From: an uncultured Pseudomonadota bacterium
GTDB taxonomy: Bacteria; Myxococcota_A; UBA796; JAFGLY01
Assembly: GCA_937912125.1 (NCBI GenBank)
Contig: CALDOK010000003.1
Coordinates: 1 to 64,000, forward strand
Reading direction: 5' to 3'
DNA length: 64,000 nucleotides
Both the position numbers and the translations under genes were made by a program. The notes beneath the pieces were generated by a model. That model was not told the DNA's origin. It made no database searches and saw only the letters and a program-made list of their open reading frames with translations. Shown here in pieces: positions 15,690 through 29,143 of this stretch (its first letter is position 1; the number at the start of each line of letters is the position of its first letter).

Positions 15690-16586
15690 GTGTCCGATCT
15701 TCTGCTGCGCGCCCTGTTCCTGTGCGCCGTCCTCACCCCCGCGACGGCGACGGCCGGCTATTCCCCCTGCCCCAGCACCGACTGGGGAGTGTCCACCCTC
15801 GCCCTCGAGGTCGAGCAGGCCTACATCGCCCGCTCGGAGCGGGACCTCCGCGAGGCCCTCGATGAGGTCAGCGACGCGGTCCGCTGCCTGGAAGAGTCCA
15901 TCTCACCCGAGTCCGCCGCCGCGGTCCACCGGGCCTTCGCCCTGGCCGCGTTCTGGGATCTGGACGAAGCGGCTGCCGCCAGCGCGCTGCAGGCCGCCCT
16001 GATGGCGGAGCCCAGCTGGGAGCCTCCGGTCGAGCTGGCGCCCCCGGGCCGTGACCTGGCGATGGCCATCGAGCGGGCCCGGGCCGAGCGGCCGCCCAGC
16101 CGCACGAACTTGACGGCCCCGGTGGGCCTGGCGCTGCGGCTGGATGGCGCCCCGTCCTGGCGGAGGTGGAGTGGGCTCCCCGTCCTGGTGCAGATCATCG
16201 ACGCCGAGGGGCACCCCATCCAGAGCGAGTACCTCGGCCCTGACGCCCCCCTCCCCGTCGGGTTGGACCCGGCCCCTGGCCGCGACGGGTCGCGCGCCCC
16301 GACCATGCGCGTGTCCGCGCCGTCCCGCGGCGCCCGCGTCCTGCTCGTGAGCGGCGCCGGCGTGCTGGGCGCTGGCGCGGTGGGGCTGGGCCTGAGCTCC
16401 GCCAGCATCCGCTCGGACTGGGCAGCGTCCGTGGAGCAGTGCGACGCCCGGATCGAAGGCTGCTCCCCCGCCACCGACCGGCTGAACGCGCGCGATCACC
16501 GCCTGGCCACGCGCCTGGGCATCGGCGCCGGTGTGGCCGCCGCGGGTGCCGCCGCGCTGGGCATCGGCGTCGTGCTGCGCTGGTAG
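15690..16586 (+). CDS. Exported membrane-anchored hypothetical protein
   Basis: The GTG at 15690 has AGGAGCG upstream and yields a signal peptide (VSDLLLRALFLCAVLTPATATAG). The product is 298 residues. The middle is helical with TPR-like character ('REALDEVSDAVRCLEESI', 'AFALAAFWDLDEAAAASALQAAL'). The C-terminus has two hydrophobic Gly/Ala-rich segments (near 'VLGAGAVGLGLSS' and 'GVAAAGAAALGIGVVLRW'). It may be an envelope protein working with the lipoprotein that follows 8 bases later. Function unknown. Confidence 0.65.
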   Translation: MSDLLLRALFLCAVLTPATATAGYSPCPSTDWGVSTLALEVEQAYIARSERDLREALDEVSDAVRCLEESISPESAAAVHRAFALAAFWDLDEAAAASALQAALMAEPSWEPPVELAPPGRDLAMAIERARAERPPSRTNLTAPVGLALRLDGAPSWRRWSGLPVLVQIIDAEGHPIQSEYLGPDAPLPVGLDPAPGRDGSRAPTMRVSAPSRGARVLLVSGAGVLGAGAVGLGLSSASIRSDWAASVEQCDARIEGCSPATDRLNARDHRLATRLGIGAGVAAAGAAALGIGVVLRW

Positions 16587-16594
16587 GAGCCACC

Positions 16595-19291
16595 TTGCGC
16601 ACCCCCTCCCTGCTGTCGTGCCTGCTGCTGACCGCCTGTCCTGGCCCCGTGGACACCGGCGTCGGGGGTGGGCCATTCCTGGGGGCCGATCCCTCGGTGC
16701 CCGCGGCCCCCGGCGAGGCCCGCGCGGGGGTGATCCGCGACGGCCCCGACGGCGAGGCGGCCCTGTTCGGCGGCATCAGCGCCGAGGGGCGCGCGGCCGA
16801 CATCAAGCTCTACAACAGCCAGGTCCAGTTCATCATCCAGGGCCCGTACATGAGCCACGGCTACGTGCCCACCGGCGGCGGCATCATCGACGCCGATCTG
16901 GTGCGCCCCGACGATCAGCTGGGCCGCGATCTTGTGGAAGACGTCTACCTGGCCTTCTCCATGGCCAGGCTGTTCCATGCCGACTCGGTGGTCGTCATCG
17001 CCGACGGCAGCGACGGCGGCGACGCCATCGTGCAGGCCACCGGCACCGACGTGGACTGGGGCTGGTTCCAGGGCATGTTCGAGCGGGACGATCCCGTGGT
17101 CGAGGCCATGGGCCTGGTGATCACCACCACCTACACCCTGCCCCCCGACACCGACACCCTGACCATCACCACCCAGATCGACAACCCCGGCGACGAGGCG
17201 GTGACCATCTCCCCCCAAGAGGGCGCCTGGATGTCGGGCGAGGACCTGCTGCCCTGGACCTACGGCGGTGGCTACGGGGAGCAGGGCGCCAACGAGCGGG
17301 ACTGGCTGGTGATGGCCGGACGCCAGGGCGAGCACACCCTGGCCCTGTGGCGGGACGAGGGCGCCTATGGCACCGGGGTCATCACCAGCCTGGCCGCCGA
17401 GTACGGCATGATCCTGGCGGAGCTGGGGACCGAAGACCTGGAGCCCTCGGGGAGCGCGACCTACGAGCGCCGGCTGACCCTCGACCCCGACCCCATGAGC
17501 GCACTGGCGGGCAAGCTCGAGCGGGCGGGAGCGAGCCAGGGCGAGGCCTGCGGCACCGTGACCGACCTGGACGGCCCCGTGGCGGGAGCGCGGGTGCACT
17601 TCGTCGGTGAAGACGGGGCCATGGGCTGGGCCCTCACCGATGGCGAAGGTGGCTTCTGCTCCACGCTGCCGGTCGGGCAGTCCACCGCCTACGTCGTAGG
17701 CCACGCCGAGCTGGAGCATGTGCAGCTGCCTGCTGGCCGGGGTCGCTTCGCCCCCTTCGCCGCCCCGAGCGTCAACGAGCCCGTGCTGGAGCTGTTCAGG
17801 GGCGAGCGCGACGCTCAGGCGGCCCCCTGGGCCATGGGCCGCCAGGCCGCCGACGGCCAGGACTTCGAGGTCTCCGAAGGCGCCACCACCACACTCGATC
17901 TCGCCATCGGCTTGCCGGGTCGCCTCGATCTCACCCTCGAGGACGACCAGGGAGCAGCGCTGCCCGGGGTCCTCGAGCTCCTCTGGAGCCAAGGCGCTCC
18001 GCCCGCGTCCGCCGTCCCCGAGCAGCTCCGTGACGCCCTGGGCATCCCCACCTCGTCCAGAGCCGGCTGGGCCTGGACCGCCGACGGCACCATCACGATG
18101 GACCTGCTCCCTGGCACCTATGACCTCGAAGCCACCCACGGCTGGCGCCACGAGCAGGCCGCCGTCGACGACGTCCAGGTCCTGCCAGGCGAGACCACCC
18201 AGCTCACCCTGGTCCTCGACAGGGTCCTCGAGCGCGAGGGCTGGCTGGCCATGGACGCGCACCTGCACGGCGCCCCCAGCTTCGACGGTGCCCTGCCCAT
18301 GGCCGACCGCCTGGTGGCCTGCACCGCCACGGGGGTGGACATCGCTGTGCTCACCGACCACGACGTACATGTGGACTACGCCCCCCTGGCCGAGGCCATG
18401 GGCCTGTCGGAGCGCTTGCTGACCATCACCGGGGTGGAGGTGACCACCATGATGCGGGGCCACTTCAACCTGTGGCCCATCACGCCCAGCGCGCGCGAGG
18501 TCCCCAACGCCGGCGCCCTGCCCTGGTGGGATCTGCGGGTGAGCACGGACGAGCTGTTCGTGCAGATGCGCGAGGCTGTGGGCTTCGACGCCTTGCTGCA
18601 GGTCAACCATCCCCGCACCCCCGGCATGCTCACCTTCGCCGACTACGATCCGGTCAGCGGCGAGCCCGACGACCCCGACAAGTTCTCCTGGGACTTCGAA
18701 GCCTTCGAGCTGATCAACGGCGGCGTGACCGACCTCGAGCAAGTGCGCGAGGACTTCTTCGGCTTCCTGAACCACGGCGATGTGCGCACACCCCTGGGCG
18801 TCAGCGACAGCCACTACCGCTTCATCCCCTGCGGCATGGCCCGCACCGACGTCTACCTGGACGCGGACCGGCCCGACGAGGTGGACGCCCAGGCGGTGCA
18901 GGACGCCGTCCTGGCCGGGCATGTGGTGGCCGCCACGGGCACCACCCTGCGGGCCAGCGTGGGCGACGCCCTGCCCGGTGACACCATCACGGGCAGCGCG
19001 GTCACCCTGGATGTGCTGGTGCTCGCTCCATCCTGGATCGTGCCGGGCACCCTGCGTCTGGTGCGCAACGGTGAGATCGTCTTCGAGCAGGCGCTGCCCT
19101 CCGACAGCGACGACGGCGTGTACTTCGACGACGCCCTGGAGATCGAGGCCGACGCCGACGCCTGGTTCGTGGTGGAGGTGGTGGGCGACGAGCCCATGGG
19201 CGCCGCCTGGCGCAACCAGACGCCGTACGCCATGACCAACGCCTTCTTTGTGGATGTAGACGGCGACGGCTGGACGGCTCCGGGGCCCTGA
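16595..19291 (+). CDS. Lipoprotein with C-terminal PHP (metal-dependent phosphoesterase-like) domain
   Basis: The TTG at 16595 is six bases after GGAG and gives LRTPSLLSCLLLTAC, a lipoprotein signal with Cys. The product is 898 residues. An N-terminal beta-rich region is followed by a carboxypeptidase-regulatory-like segment ('GTVTDLDGPVAGARVHFVG'). A PHP domain starts near residue 550: 'DAHLHGAPSFDG', 'LTDHDVH', 'LQVNHPRTPG' and 'GVSDSHYRF'. These provide the His/Asp metal ligands of PHP phosphoesterases. A surface or periplasmic phosphoesterase is the best guess. The protein ends in an Asp-rich 'DVDGDGW' motif. It probably shares a transcript with the gene before it. Confidence 0.8.
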   Translation: MRTPSLLSCLLLTACPGPVDTGVGGGPFLGADPSVPAAPGEARAGVIRDGPDGEAALFGGISAEGRAADIKLYNSQVQFIIQGPYMSHGYVPTGGGIIDADLVRPDDQLGRDLVEDVYLAFSMARLFHADSVVVIADGSDGGDAIVQATGTDVDWGWFQGMFERDDPVVEAMGLVITTTYTLPPDTDTLTITTQIDNPGDEAVTISPQEGAWMSGEDLLPWTYGGGYGEQGANERDWLVMAGRQGEHTLALWRDEGAYGTGVITSLAAEYGMILAELGTEDLEPSGSATYERRLTLDPDPMSALAGKLERAGASQGEACGTVTDLDGPVAGARVHFVGEDGAMGWALTDGEGGFCSTLPVGQSTAYVVGHAELEHVQLPAGRGRFAPFAAPSVNEPVLELFRGERDAQAAPWAMGRQAADGQDFEVSEGATTTLDLAIGLPGRLDLTLEDDQGAALPGVLELLWSQGAPPASAVPEQLRDALGIPTSSRAGWAWTADGTITMDLLPGTYDLEATHGWRHEQAAVDDVQVLPGETTQLTLVLDRVLEREGWLAMDAHLHGAPSFDGALPMADRLVACTATGVDIAVLTDHDVHVDYAPLAEAMGLSERLLTITGVEVTTMMRGHFNLWPITPSAREVPNAGALPWWDLRVSTDELFVQMREAVGFDALLQVNHPRTPGMLTFADYDPVSGEPDDPDKFSWDFEAFELINGGVTDLEQVREDFFGFLNHGDVRTPLGVSDSHYRFIPCGMARTDVYLDADRPDEVDAQAVQDAVLAGHVVAATGTTLRASVGDALPGDTITGSAVTLDVLVLAPSWIVPGTLRLVRNGEIVFEQALPSDSDDGVYFDDALEIEADADAWFVVEVVGDEPMGAAWRNQTPYAMTNAFFVDVDGDGWTAPGP

Positions 19292-19342
19292 GACGAAAGC
19301 CCGCTCCACGCGGACCGATAGGCAGAGGGCCATGGAGCCCGC

Positions 19343-20452
19343 TTGCCCCTTCCAAGCCTGACCCTCGCCTTTGGCGACCCTGAGCTGGAGGCCCGCTACC
19401 GCGGGCATGCCGCAAAAGAGCACGCCGGCACCGTGCGCGCGGCCATCGGCCTGGCCCTGCTGCTGTACCTCTGCTTCGGCCTGCTGGACGTCCTGCTCTG
19501 CCCCGAGCAAGCGAGCGCGCTGTGTGTGCTGCGCTACGCCCTGATCAGCCCCTGGCTCGTCGCCGCCCTGGTGTTCGCCTACGCCGCGCCTGCGCAGTTC
19601 GAGCGCCACCAACAGGCCACCCTGTTCGCGGTCTCGCTGATCGGCGGGCTGGGCATCGTGGCCATGACCGGCATCTGCGCGCCGCCCGCCTCGCACACCT
19701 ACTACGCGGGTCTGATGCTGGTGCTCATCTTCATCCACACCCTGTCCCGCTTGCGCACCCTGGCCGCCGTCACCGTGGGCCTGCTGGTGGTGCTCGCCTA
19801 CGAGCTCGTGGCCGTCGTCATCGCGCCCGTGCCCCTCGAGCTGCTGGTGTCGAACAACTTCTACCTCCTCTCCACCGCCCTGATGGGGATGCTGGCCAGC
19901 TACACCCTCGAACGCATGGACCGCAAGGCCTTCCTGGACATGCAGACCATCCAGGAGCTCAGCGTCCGGGATCACCTCACTGGCCTGTACAACCGCCGCC
20001 ACCTTCATGAGCGCATCCAGGAGCTCATCGACCTGTTCCTGCGCTACCGGGTGCAGAGCTGCCTGGTGTTGCTGGATCTGGATGGCTTCAAGCTGGTCAA
20101 CGACCGCCTGGGCCACCCCACCGGCGACAGGGTGCTGCGCGAGGTGTCGCGCGCCCTCCTGGCCTGCGCCCGGGCCACCGACCTGGTGTTCCGCTTCGGC
20201 GGCGACGAGTTCTGCCTGCTGCTGCCGAACACGGACCAACCCGCCGCGCTGGCCATGATGGCCCGGGTGCGGTCCAGCCTGGACAGCCTAAGCTTCGGCG
20301 AGGGGGACCTGAGCCTGGGGGTCGACTTGAGCGGAGGCTGCGTGGGCATCGACGCCCGATGTACCGACCCCAGGGCGGTGATCACGGCCGCCGACGAGCT
20401 GCTCCTCGAGGCCAAGCGCCAGGGCAAGGGGCGCGTGCTCACCCGAGCCTGA
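19343..20452 (+). CDS. Membrane-bound diguanylate cyclase (GGDEF)
   Basis: The TTG at 19343 is preceded by GGAG; the ATG at 19332 is out of frame. The 369-residue product has about six N-terminal membrane helices (residues ~30-195). A GGDEF domain follows with 'DHLTGLYNRRH' and the intact active site FGGDEF near 286. RATD sits five residues before it and is the RxxD inhibitory site. It should make cyclic di-GMP from two GTP with product inhibition. No known ligand-sensing motif is visible in the membrane part. Confidence 0.92.
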   Translation: MPLPSLTLAFGDPELEARYRGHAAKEHAGTVRAAIGLALLLYLCFGLLDVLLCPEQASALCVLRYALISPWLVAALVFAYAAPAQFERHQQATLFAVSLIGGLGIVAMTGICAPPASHTYYAGLMLVLIFIHTLSRLRTLAAVTVGLLVVLAYELVAVVIAPVPLELLVSNNFYLLSTALMGMLASYTLERMDRKAFLDMQTIQELSVRDHLTGLYNRRHLHERIQELIDLFLRYRVQSCLVLLDLDGFKLVNDRLGHPTGDRVLREVSRALLACARATDLVFRFGGDEFCLLLPNTDQPAALAMMARVRSSLDSLSFGEGDLSLGVDLSGGCVGIDARCTDPRAVITAADELLLEAKRQGKGRVLTRA

Positions 20453-20608
20453 GCGAGCGGCACAGCTATGCAACTCCCCCGGGGATCCTGGGCGATTTTC
20501 TGTGTTCTGTCAGGCTCCCAGCCCCACCGCTGGACAGGGCCCCGCGTCGGACGCTAGGGGAGGCTTCACCACTGGCCGGGACGGCTCCTCGGCTCCAGGA
20601 ACTCCTCC

Positions 20609-20821
20609 ATGCCCCAGCCCCCGAGCTTCGTGCTCAACGACCAGCGCCGCGATCTGATCCCGGATCAGACCGTCCACGACCTCCTCGAGGAGCTGGATCC
20701 GGCCATGCCCATCGCGGTGGTCAAGATCGGCGGCGACCACGTGGCCAGGCGCACCTGGAAGCAGCGCACCATCCAGCCCGGCGACGAAGTCCGCATCGTC
20801 TACATCATCGCGGGCGGCTAG
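20609..20821 (+). CDS. ThiS/MoaD-like sulfur-carrier protein
   Basis: The product is 70 residues, of ubiquitin-like size, ending in the diagnostic Gly-Gly (VRIVYIIAGG). The segment 'IQPGDEVRIVYIIAGG' is typical of ThiS/MoaD proteins, whose C-terminal glycine is adenylated and loaded with sulfur. It lies 45 bases before the aldehyde ferredoxin oxidoreductase gene, a pairing common for tungsten enzymes. It most likely supplies sulfur for the pyranopterin cofactor of that enzyme. Confidence 0.85.
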   Translation: MPQPPSFVLNDQRRDLIPDQTVHDLLEELDPAMPIAVVKIGGDHVARRTWKQRTIQPGDEVRIVYIIAGG

Positions 20822-20866
20822 CCCTTCTCCCCTTCCCATCGCAACCTCAGCACAAGAGAGATCCCC

Positions 20867-23056
20867 ATGCTCCTCGGCGAACACAGCTACACGCTCGGAG
20901 AGATCGAGCACGGCTACACCAACCGCACCCTGCACATCGACATCGGCGCCCGGGCTGTGACCGAGAAGCCGGTCACCCAGCCGATGAAGGACACCTTCAT
21001 CGGCGGCAAGGGCTTCGACCTGTGGCTGATGTGGAACAGCATCCCCGCCAAGTGCGCCTGGGACGACGCCCGCAACGAGGTGGTCATCGCCTCGGGCCCC
21101 ATGGGCGGCACCCCGATCTACCCGGGCTCCGGCAAGAGCATCGTCACCTCCATCTCCCCCACCACCGGCTCGGTGATCGACTCGAACGTCGGCGGCCACT
21201 TCGGCCCCTTCCTCAAGTTCTCCGGCTTCGACGCCCTCGAGCTCCAGGGCAAGTCCGACGTGCCCCTGCTCATCCTCATCGACGGCGACGAGGGCAAGAT
21301 CAGCTTCTTCGACGGCTCCGACCTGCCGGCCGACGCCTACACCATGGCCGAGCAGCTGCACCACCGCTTCGCCCCCGAGCGCCTGCAGAGCGTCTCGGTG
21401 GTCAACGCTGGCCCCGGCGCCAAGCACAGCCTGATGGGCTGCCTGAACTTCAGCTTCTGGGACCGCGGCCGCAAGGCCATGCGCTACAAGCAGGCCGGGC
21501 GCGGCGGCATCGGCACCGTCTTCGAGGACAAGAACATCCGCGCTGTGGTGGCCAAGTTCTCGAAGCCCCCCCGCCTCGAGCTGAACAACCCCGCCGACAT
21601 CGAGCAGGTCAAGAACGCGGGCAAGTCCCACTCCGGTGAGATCAAAGACCTCGACGGCAAGCAGAACGAGATGAACCGCCTGGGCACCACCCACCTGGTG
21701 CCCATCATGGTCGACTACGACCTGCTGCCCTGCAACAACTTCCGCTACGGCAACGATCCCCGCGCCGAGGGGCTGGGCCCCGAGGTCTACCGCAAGAAGT
21801 TCCACAAGGGCTTCGACGGCTGCTGGATCGGCTGCACCATGGCCTGCGCCCACTGCGTGCAGAACTTCGTGCTCAAGTCCGGCCCCATGAAGGGCCAGGC
21901 GGTGTGGGTCGACGGCCCCGAGTACGAGACCATCGCCGGCTGCGGCTCCAACAACGGCATCTACGACCCCGACCACGTGCTCGAGGCCAACTTCTACTGC
22001 GACGCCTACGGCGTGGACACCATCAGCTACGGCACCGGCATGGCCTTCGCCATGGAGTGCTTCGAGGCCGGCCAGATCACGGTGGAGCACACCGGCGGTC
22101 TCGAGCTGAACTTCGGCAACTCCGACGCCGCCCTCGAGGTGCTGCACCAGCTGGCCCGCGGCGAAGGCTTCGGCGCCATCTTCGGCCAGGGCATCCGCAA
22201 GATGAAGGCCCACTTCGCCGACAACTGGGGCGCGGACCGCGCGTTCCTGGACGACATCGGCATGGAGTCCAAGGGCCTCGAGTACAGCGAGTACATGACC
22301 AAGGAGTCCCTGGCCCAGCAGGGCGGCTACGGCCTGGCCCTCAAGGGCCCCCAGCACGACGAGGCTTGGCTCATCTTCCTGGACATGGTCCACAACTTCA
22401 TGCCCACCTTCGAGCAGAAGGCCGAGGCCCTGCACTGGTTCCCCATGTGGCGCACCTGGTTCGGGCTGAACGGCCTGTGCAAGCTGCCCTGGAACGACGT
22501 GGTGCCCCCCGACAACAAGACCAACTTCAACTACAACGACCTGCGCTGGATGGCCATCGAAGGCGAGCGCTACGCCAAGGCCGACCCCAACTGGAACGAC
22601 CCGGCCAAGGTCAACAAGCACCTGTCCTGGTACGCCGAGTACTTCAGCGGCACCACGGGCCGGCAGTCCAGCCCCAAGGATCTGATCGCCATGAGCGAGA
22701 AGGTCTACAACTTCCAGCGCATCTTCAACCTGCGCCAGGGCTACGGCCTCCGCGAGCACGACGCCATCCCCTACCGCTCGGTGGGCCCGGTCACGGCGTG
22801 GGAGTACGAGTCCCGCGCCGAGCGCTACGACGGCCAGCTGGTCGAGACCTGGGGGCTGGACCCCGCGGGCAAGACCACCGAGGAGAAGATGGCCATGCTG
22901 CGCATCGTGCGCGAGGACGCCTACGAAGGCCTCAAGGACGCTGTCTACGCCCGCCGCGGCTGGACGAATGATGGCGTGCCCACGGTGGCCAAGGTCCAGG
23001 AGCTGGGCATCGACTTCCCCGAGGTGCTAGAGCTGATCGGTCCCCACCAGGAGTAG
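20867..23056 (+). CDS. Tungsten aldehyde:ferredoxin oxidoreductase family protein
   Basis: The 729-residue product begins with the AFOR N-terminal domain ('DTFIGGKGFDLWLMW', 'GPMGGTPIYPGSGK'). Cofactor-binding segments follow (e.g. 'QAGRGGIGTVFEDKNIRAVV'). The iron-sulfur motif region reads CWIGCTMACAHC near residue 320. A late Cys in 'LNGLCKLPWN' fits the fourth ligand. The family oxidises aldehydes or related compounds with a W-bispyranopterin and reduces ferredoxin in the cytoplasm. The first Cys spacing (CxxxC) differs slightly from CxxC. The substrate is not predictable from sequence. Confidence 0.92.
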   Translation: MLLGEHSYTLGEIEHGYTNRTLHIDIGARAVTEKPVTQPMKDTFIGGKGFDLWLMWNSIPAKCAWDDARNEVVIASGPMGGTPIYPGSGKSIVTSISPTTGSVIDSNVGGHFGPFLKFSGFDALELQGKSDVPLLILIDGDEGKISFFDGSDLPADAYTMAEQLHHRFAPERLQSVSVVNAGPGAKHSLMGCLNFSFWDRGRKAMRYKQAGRGGIGTVFEDKNIRAVVAKFSKPPRLELNNPADIEQVKNAGKSHSGEIKDLDGKQNEMNRLGTTHLVPIMVDYDLLPCNNFRYGNDPRAEGLGPEVYRKKFHKGFDGCWIGCTMACAHCVQNFVLKSGPMKGQAVWVDGPEYETIAGCGSNNGIYDPDHVLEANFYCDAYGVDTISYGTGMAFAMECFEAGQITVEHTGGLELNFGNSDAALEVLHQLARGEGFGAIFGQGIRKMKAHFADNWGADRAFLDDIGMESKGLEYSEYMTKESLAQQGGYGLALKGPQHDEAWLIFLDMVHNFMPTFEQKAEALHWFPMWRTWFGLNGLCKLPWNDVVPPDNKTNFNYNDLRWMAIEGERYAKADPNWNDPAKVNKHLSWYAEYFSGTTGRQSSPKDLIAMSEKVYNFQRIFNLRQGYGLREHDAIPYRSVGPVTAWEYESRAERYDGQLVETWGLDPAGKTTEEKMAMLRIVREDAYEGLKDAVYARRGWTNDGVPTVAKVQELGIDFPEVLELIGPHQE

Positions 23057-23065
23057 CTCTCCACC

Positions 23066-24607
23066 TTGGCAGCCCGTTTCGGCTGGAACCCAGGCAACGC
23101 CCGCCCGCCCAAGGCTCCCTTGGACTGGCGGGCGAAGCTGCTCGGGCTGCTGACCGGGGTGGCCGGCGGCGGGCTGTCGCTCTACGCGCTGACTTCGGCC
23201 TGGGTCTGCGACGACGCCTGGTTCAGCCTGCGCTCGGCCTGGAACCTGGCCCACGGCTACGGGCTGGTGTTCAACCCAGGCGAACGGGTCCAGGCCTTCA
23301 CCTCACCCCTGTGGACCCTGCTGGCGGCCCTGCCCATGGCCGCGGGGCTGCCCGGCTTCGTCGCGGCCCTGCTGCTGTCGGGGCTCTGCACCCTGGGGTT
23401 GGTGGCGCTGCTCACGCGACGTGGCGGCGCTGGCCCCGGTGCGGCCGCGCTGGCCCTGGTGATCCTGTTCTCCTCCAAGGCCTTCGTGGACTACTGCTCG
23501 TCGGGCCTCGAGAACCCTCTCATCCATCTGCTGTACCTGGGCTTCCTTGTGCGCTGGGCCCGGGATCCGCACCTGCACCCCCGCGCCCTGGGCCTGCTCA
23601 CCGCCCTGCTGCTGCTCACCCGGCTGGACCTGGCCCTGCTGGTGCTGCCTCACCTGGCGGCGCTCCTGATCGGGCGGCACGGCCTACGCCGGCTCCCCGG
23701 TCTGCTGCTCGGGCTGCTGCCGCTGCTGGGGTGGGAGCTGTTCTCCCTGGCCTACTATGGCTCCCTGGTGCCCTGCACGGCCATCGCCAAGCTCGGCGAT
23801 GCGGGGCTGTCGCGGGGCTTCCTGCTCGAGCGGGGCCTGGCCTACCTCCACGAAGGCCTGGCCTGGGATCCGGTGACCCTGCCCGTCATCGCCCTGGGCC
23901 TGGCGCTGGCCGCGCTGGGTCCCCGCCGCACCACCCTGCCCACCGCCGCCGGCGTGCTGCTCTACGTCGGCTACATCGTGTGGATCGGGGGCGACTTCAT
24001 GGCCGGACGCTTCCTGGCGGCGCCGCTGCTGGGGGCCGTGTTCGTGATCGCCCAGCAGCCCCGGCTCGAGCGCCTGGCGTGGCTGCTGCCTCCCTACGCC
24101 CTCGCCATCGCGGTCGCCTACCTGGCGCCGCGCTCTCCCATGAACGCGCTCACCTATGACGACTTCGACCCCTCCGCCCCGACCTACACGGCCCGCCAGG
24201 TGGCGGACGAGCGCTTGGTCTACCACGAGCGCGGCGGCATCATCCCGGGCCTCCGCCGCATCCTCCAGGAAGGAGAGGGCGTCGACGGTCCCCACGAGCT
24301 CATCGTCTTCGAGGAGGTCGCGGGCTGGAACGCCTACATCGCGGGGCCCGGCTGCCACGTGGTGAACCCCTACGGCCTGAGCGACGCCTTCATCGCGCGC
24401 CTGCCCGCCGAGCCCCCCGGCCAGGAGCGAGCGGGCCACGTCACACGCAGCATCCCTCCCGGCTACCTCGACAGCCTGCGCGACGGCGTCAACCAGCTCG
24501 ACGACCCCGGCCAGCGCGCCCTCCTCGACGATCTGTGGCAGGCCACCCGCGCCCCGCTCCTGGCGCCGGGACGCGCAGGCGCCATCCTGCGCCTCCACCG
24601 CCGCTGA
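23066..24607 (+). CDS. Polytopic GT-C-type glycosyltransferase-like membrane protein
   Basis: The TTG start at 23066 lies nine bases after the AFOR stop. The product is 513 residues with about nine or ten membrane helices. The first loop holds an Asp pair (CDDAWFSLRSAWNLAHGYGL) followed by 'GERVQAFTSPLWTLL'. This pattern is seen in GT-C glycosyltransferases such as AftB-like arabinofuranosyltransferases using lipid-linked sugars. The C-terminal ~170 residues are soluble. It probably adds sugars on the outer face of the inner membrane. Donor and acceptor are unknown. Confidence 0.75.
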   Translation: MAARFGWNPGNARPPKAPLDWRAKLLGLLTGVAGGGLSLYALTSAWVCDDAWFSLRSAWNLAHGYGLVFNPGERVQAFTSPLWTLLAALPMAAGLPGFVAALLLSGLCTLGLVALLTRRGGAGPGAAALALVILFSSKAFVDYCSSGLENPLIHLLYLGFLVRWARDPHLHPRALGLLTALLLLTRLDLALLVLPHLAALLIGRHGLRRLPGLLLGLLPLLGWELFSLAYYGSLVPCTAIAKLGDAGLSRGFLLERGLAYLHEGLAWDPVTLPVIALGLALAALGPRRTTLPTAAGVLLYVGYIVWIGGDFMAGRFLAAPLLGAVFVIAQQPRLERLAWLLPPYALAIAVAYLAPRSPMNALTYDDFDPSAPTYTARQVADERLVYHERGGIIPGLRRILQEGEGVDGPHELIVFEEVAGWNAYIAGPGCHVVNPYGLSDAFIARLPAEPPGQERAGHVTRSIPPGYLDSLRDGVNQLDDPGQRALLDDLWQATRAPLLAPGRAGAILRLHRR

Positions 24608-24632
24608 ACGGGCGACCGCACGGCGCGGGCCG

Positions 24633-24641
24633 TGGTATCGT
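24633..24641 (+). promoter_or_regulatory. Extended -10 box, probably leaderless start
   Basis: TGGTATCGT lies here, so TATCGT ends six bases before the ATG at 24648. That spacing would place transcription initiation at or next to the start codon. No Shine-Dalgarno sequence fits. The identical nonamer stands before the gene at 29144. Confidence 0.4.
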
Positions 24642-24647
24642 CGAGGC

Positions 24648-29111
<4,464 letters not shown>

Positions 29112-29127
29112 CCCGTCCCCCGACCCA

Positions 29128-29136
29128 TGGTATCGT
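29128..29136 (+). promoter_or_regulatory. Extended -10 box, probably leaderless start
   Basis: TGGTATCGT occurs here with TATCGT ending seven bases before the ATG at 29144. It copies the arrangement at 24633. No Shine-Dalgarno sequence is present, so leaderless transcription is plausible. Confidence 0.4.
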
Positions 29137-29143
29137 GCGGTCC

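Noticed and set aside
16496-20239. 1247-residue minus-strand ORF
   Set aside because: It lies opposite the PHP lipoprotein and diguanylate cyclase, both with clear motifs. The antisense translation is Gly/His/Gln-rich with no domain, as expected for GC-rich shadows.
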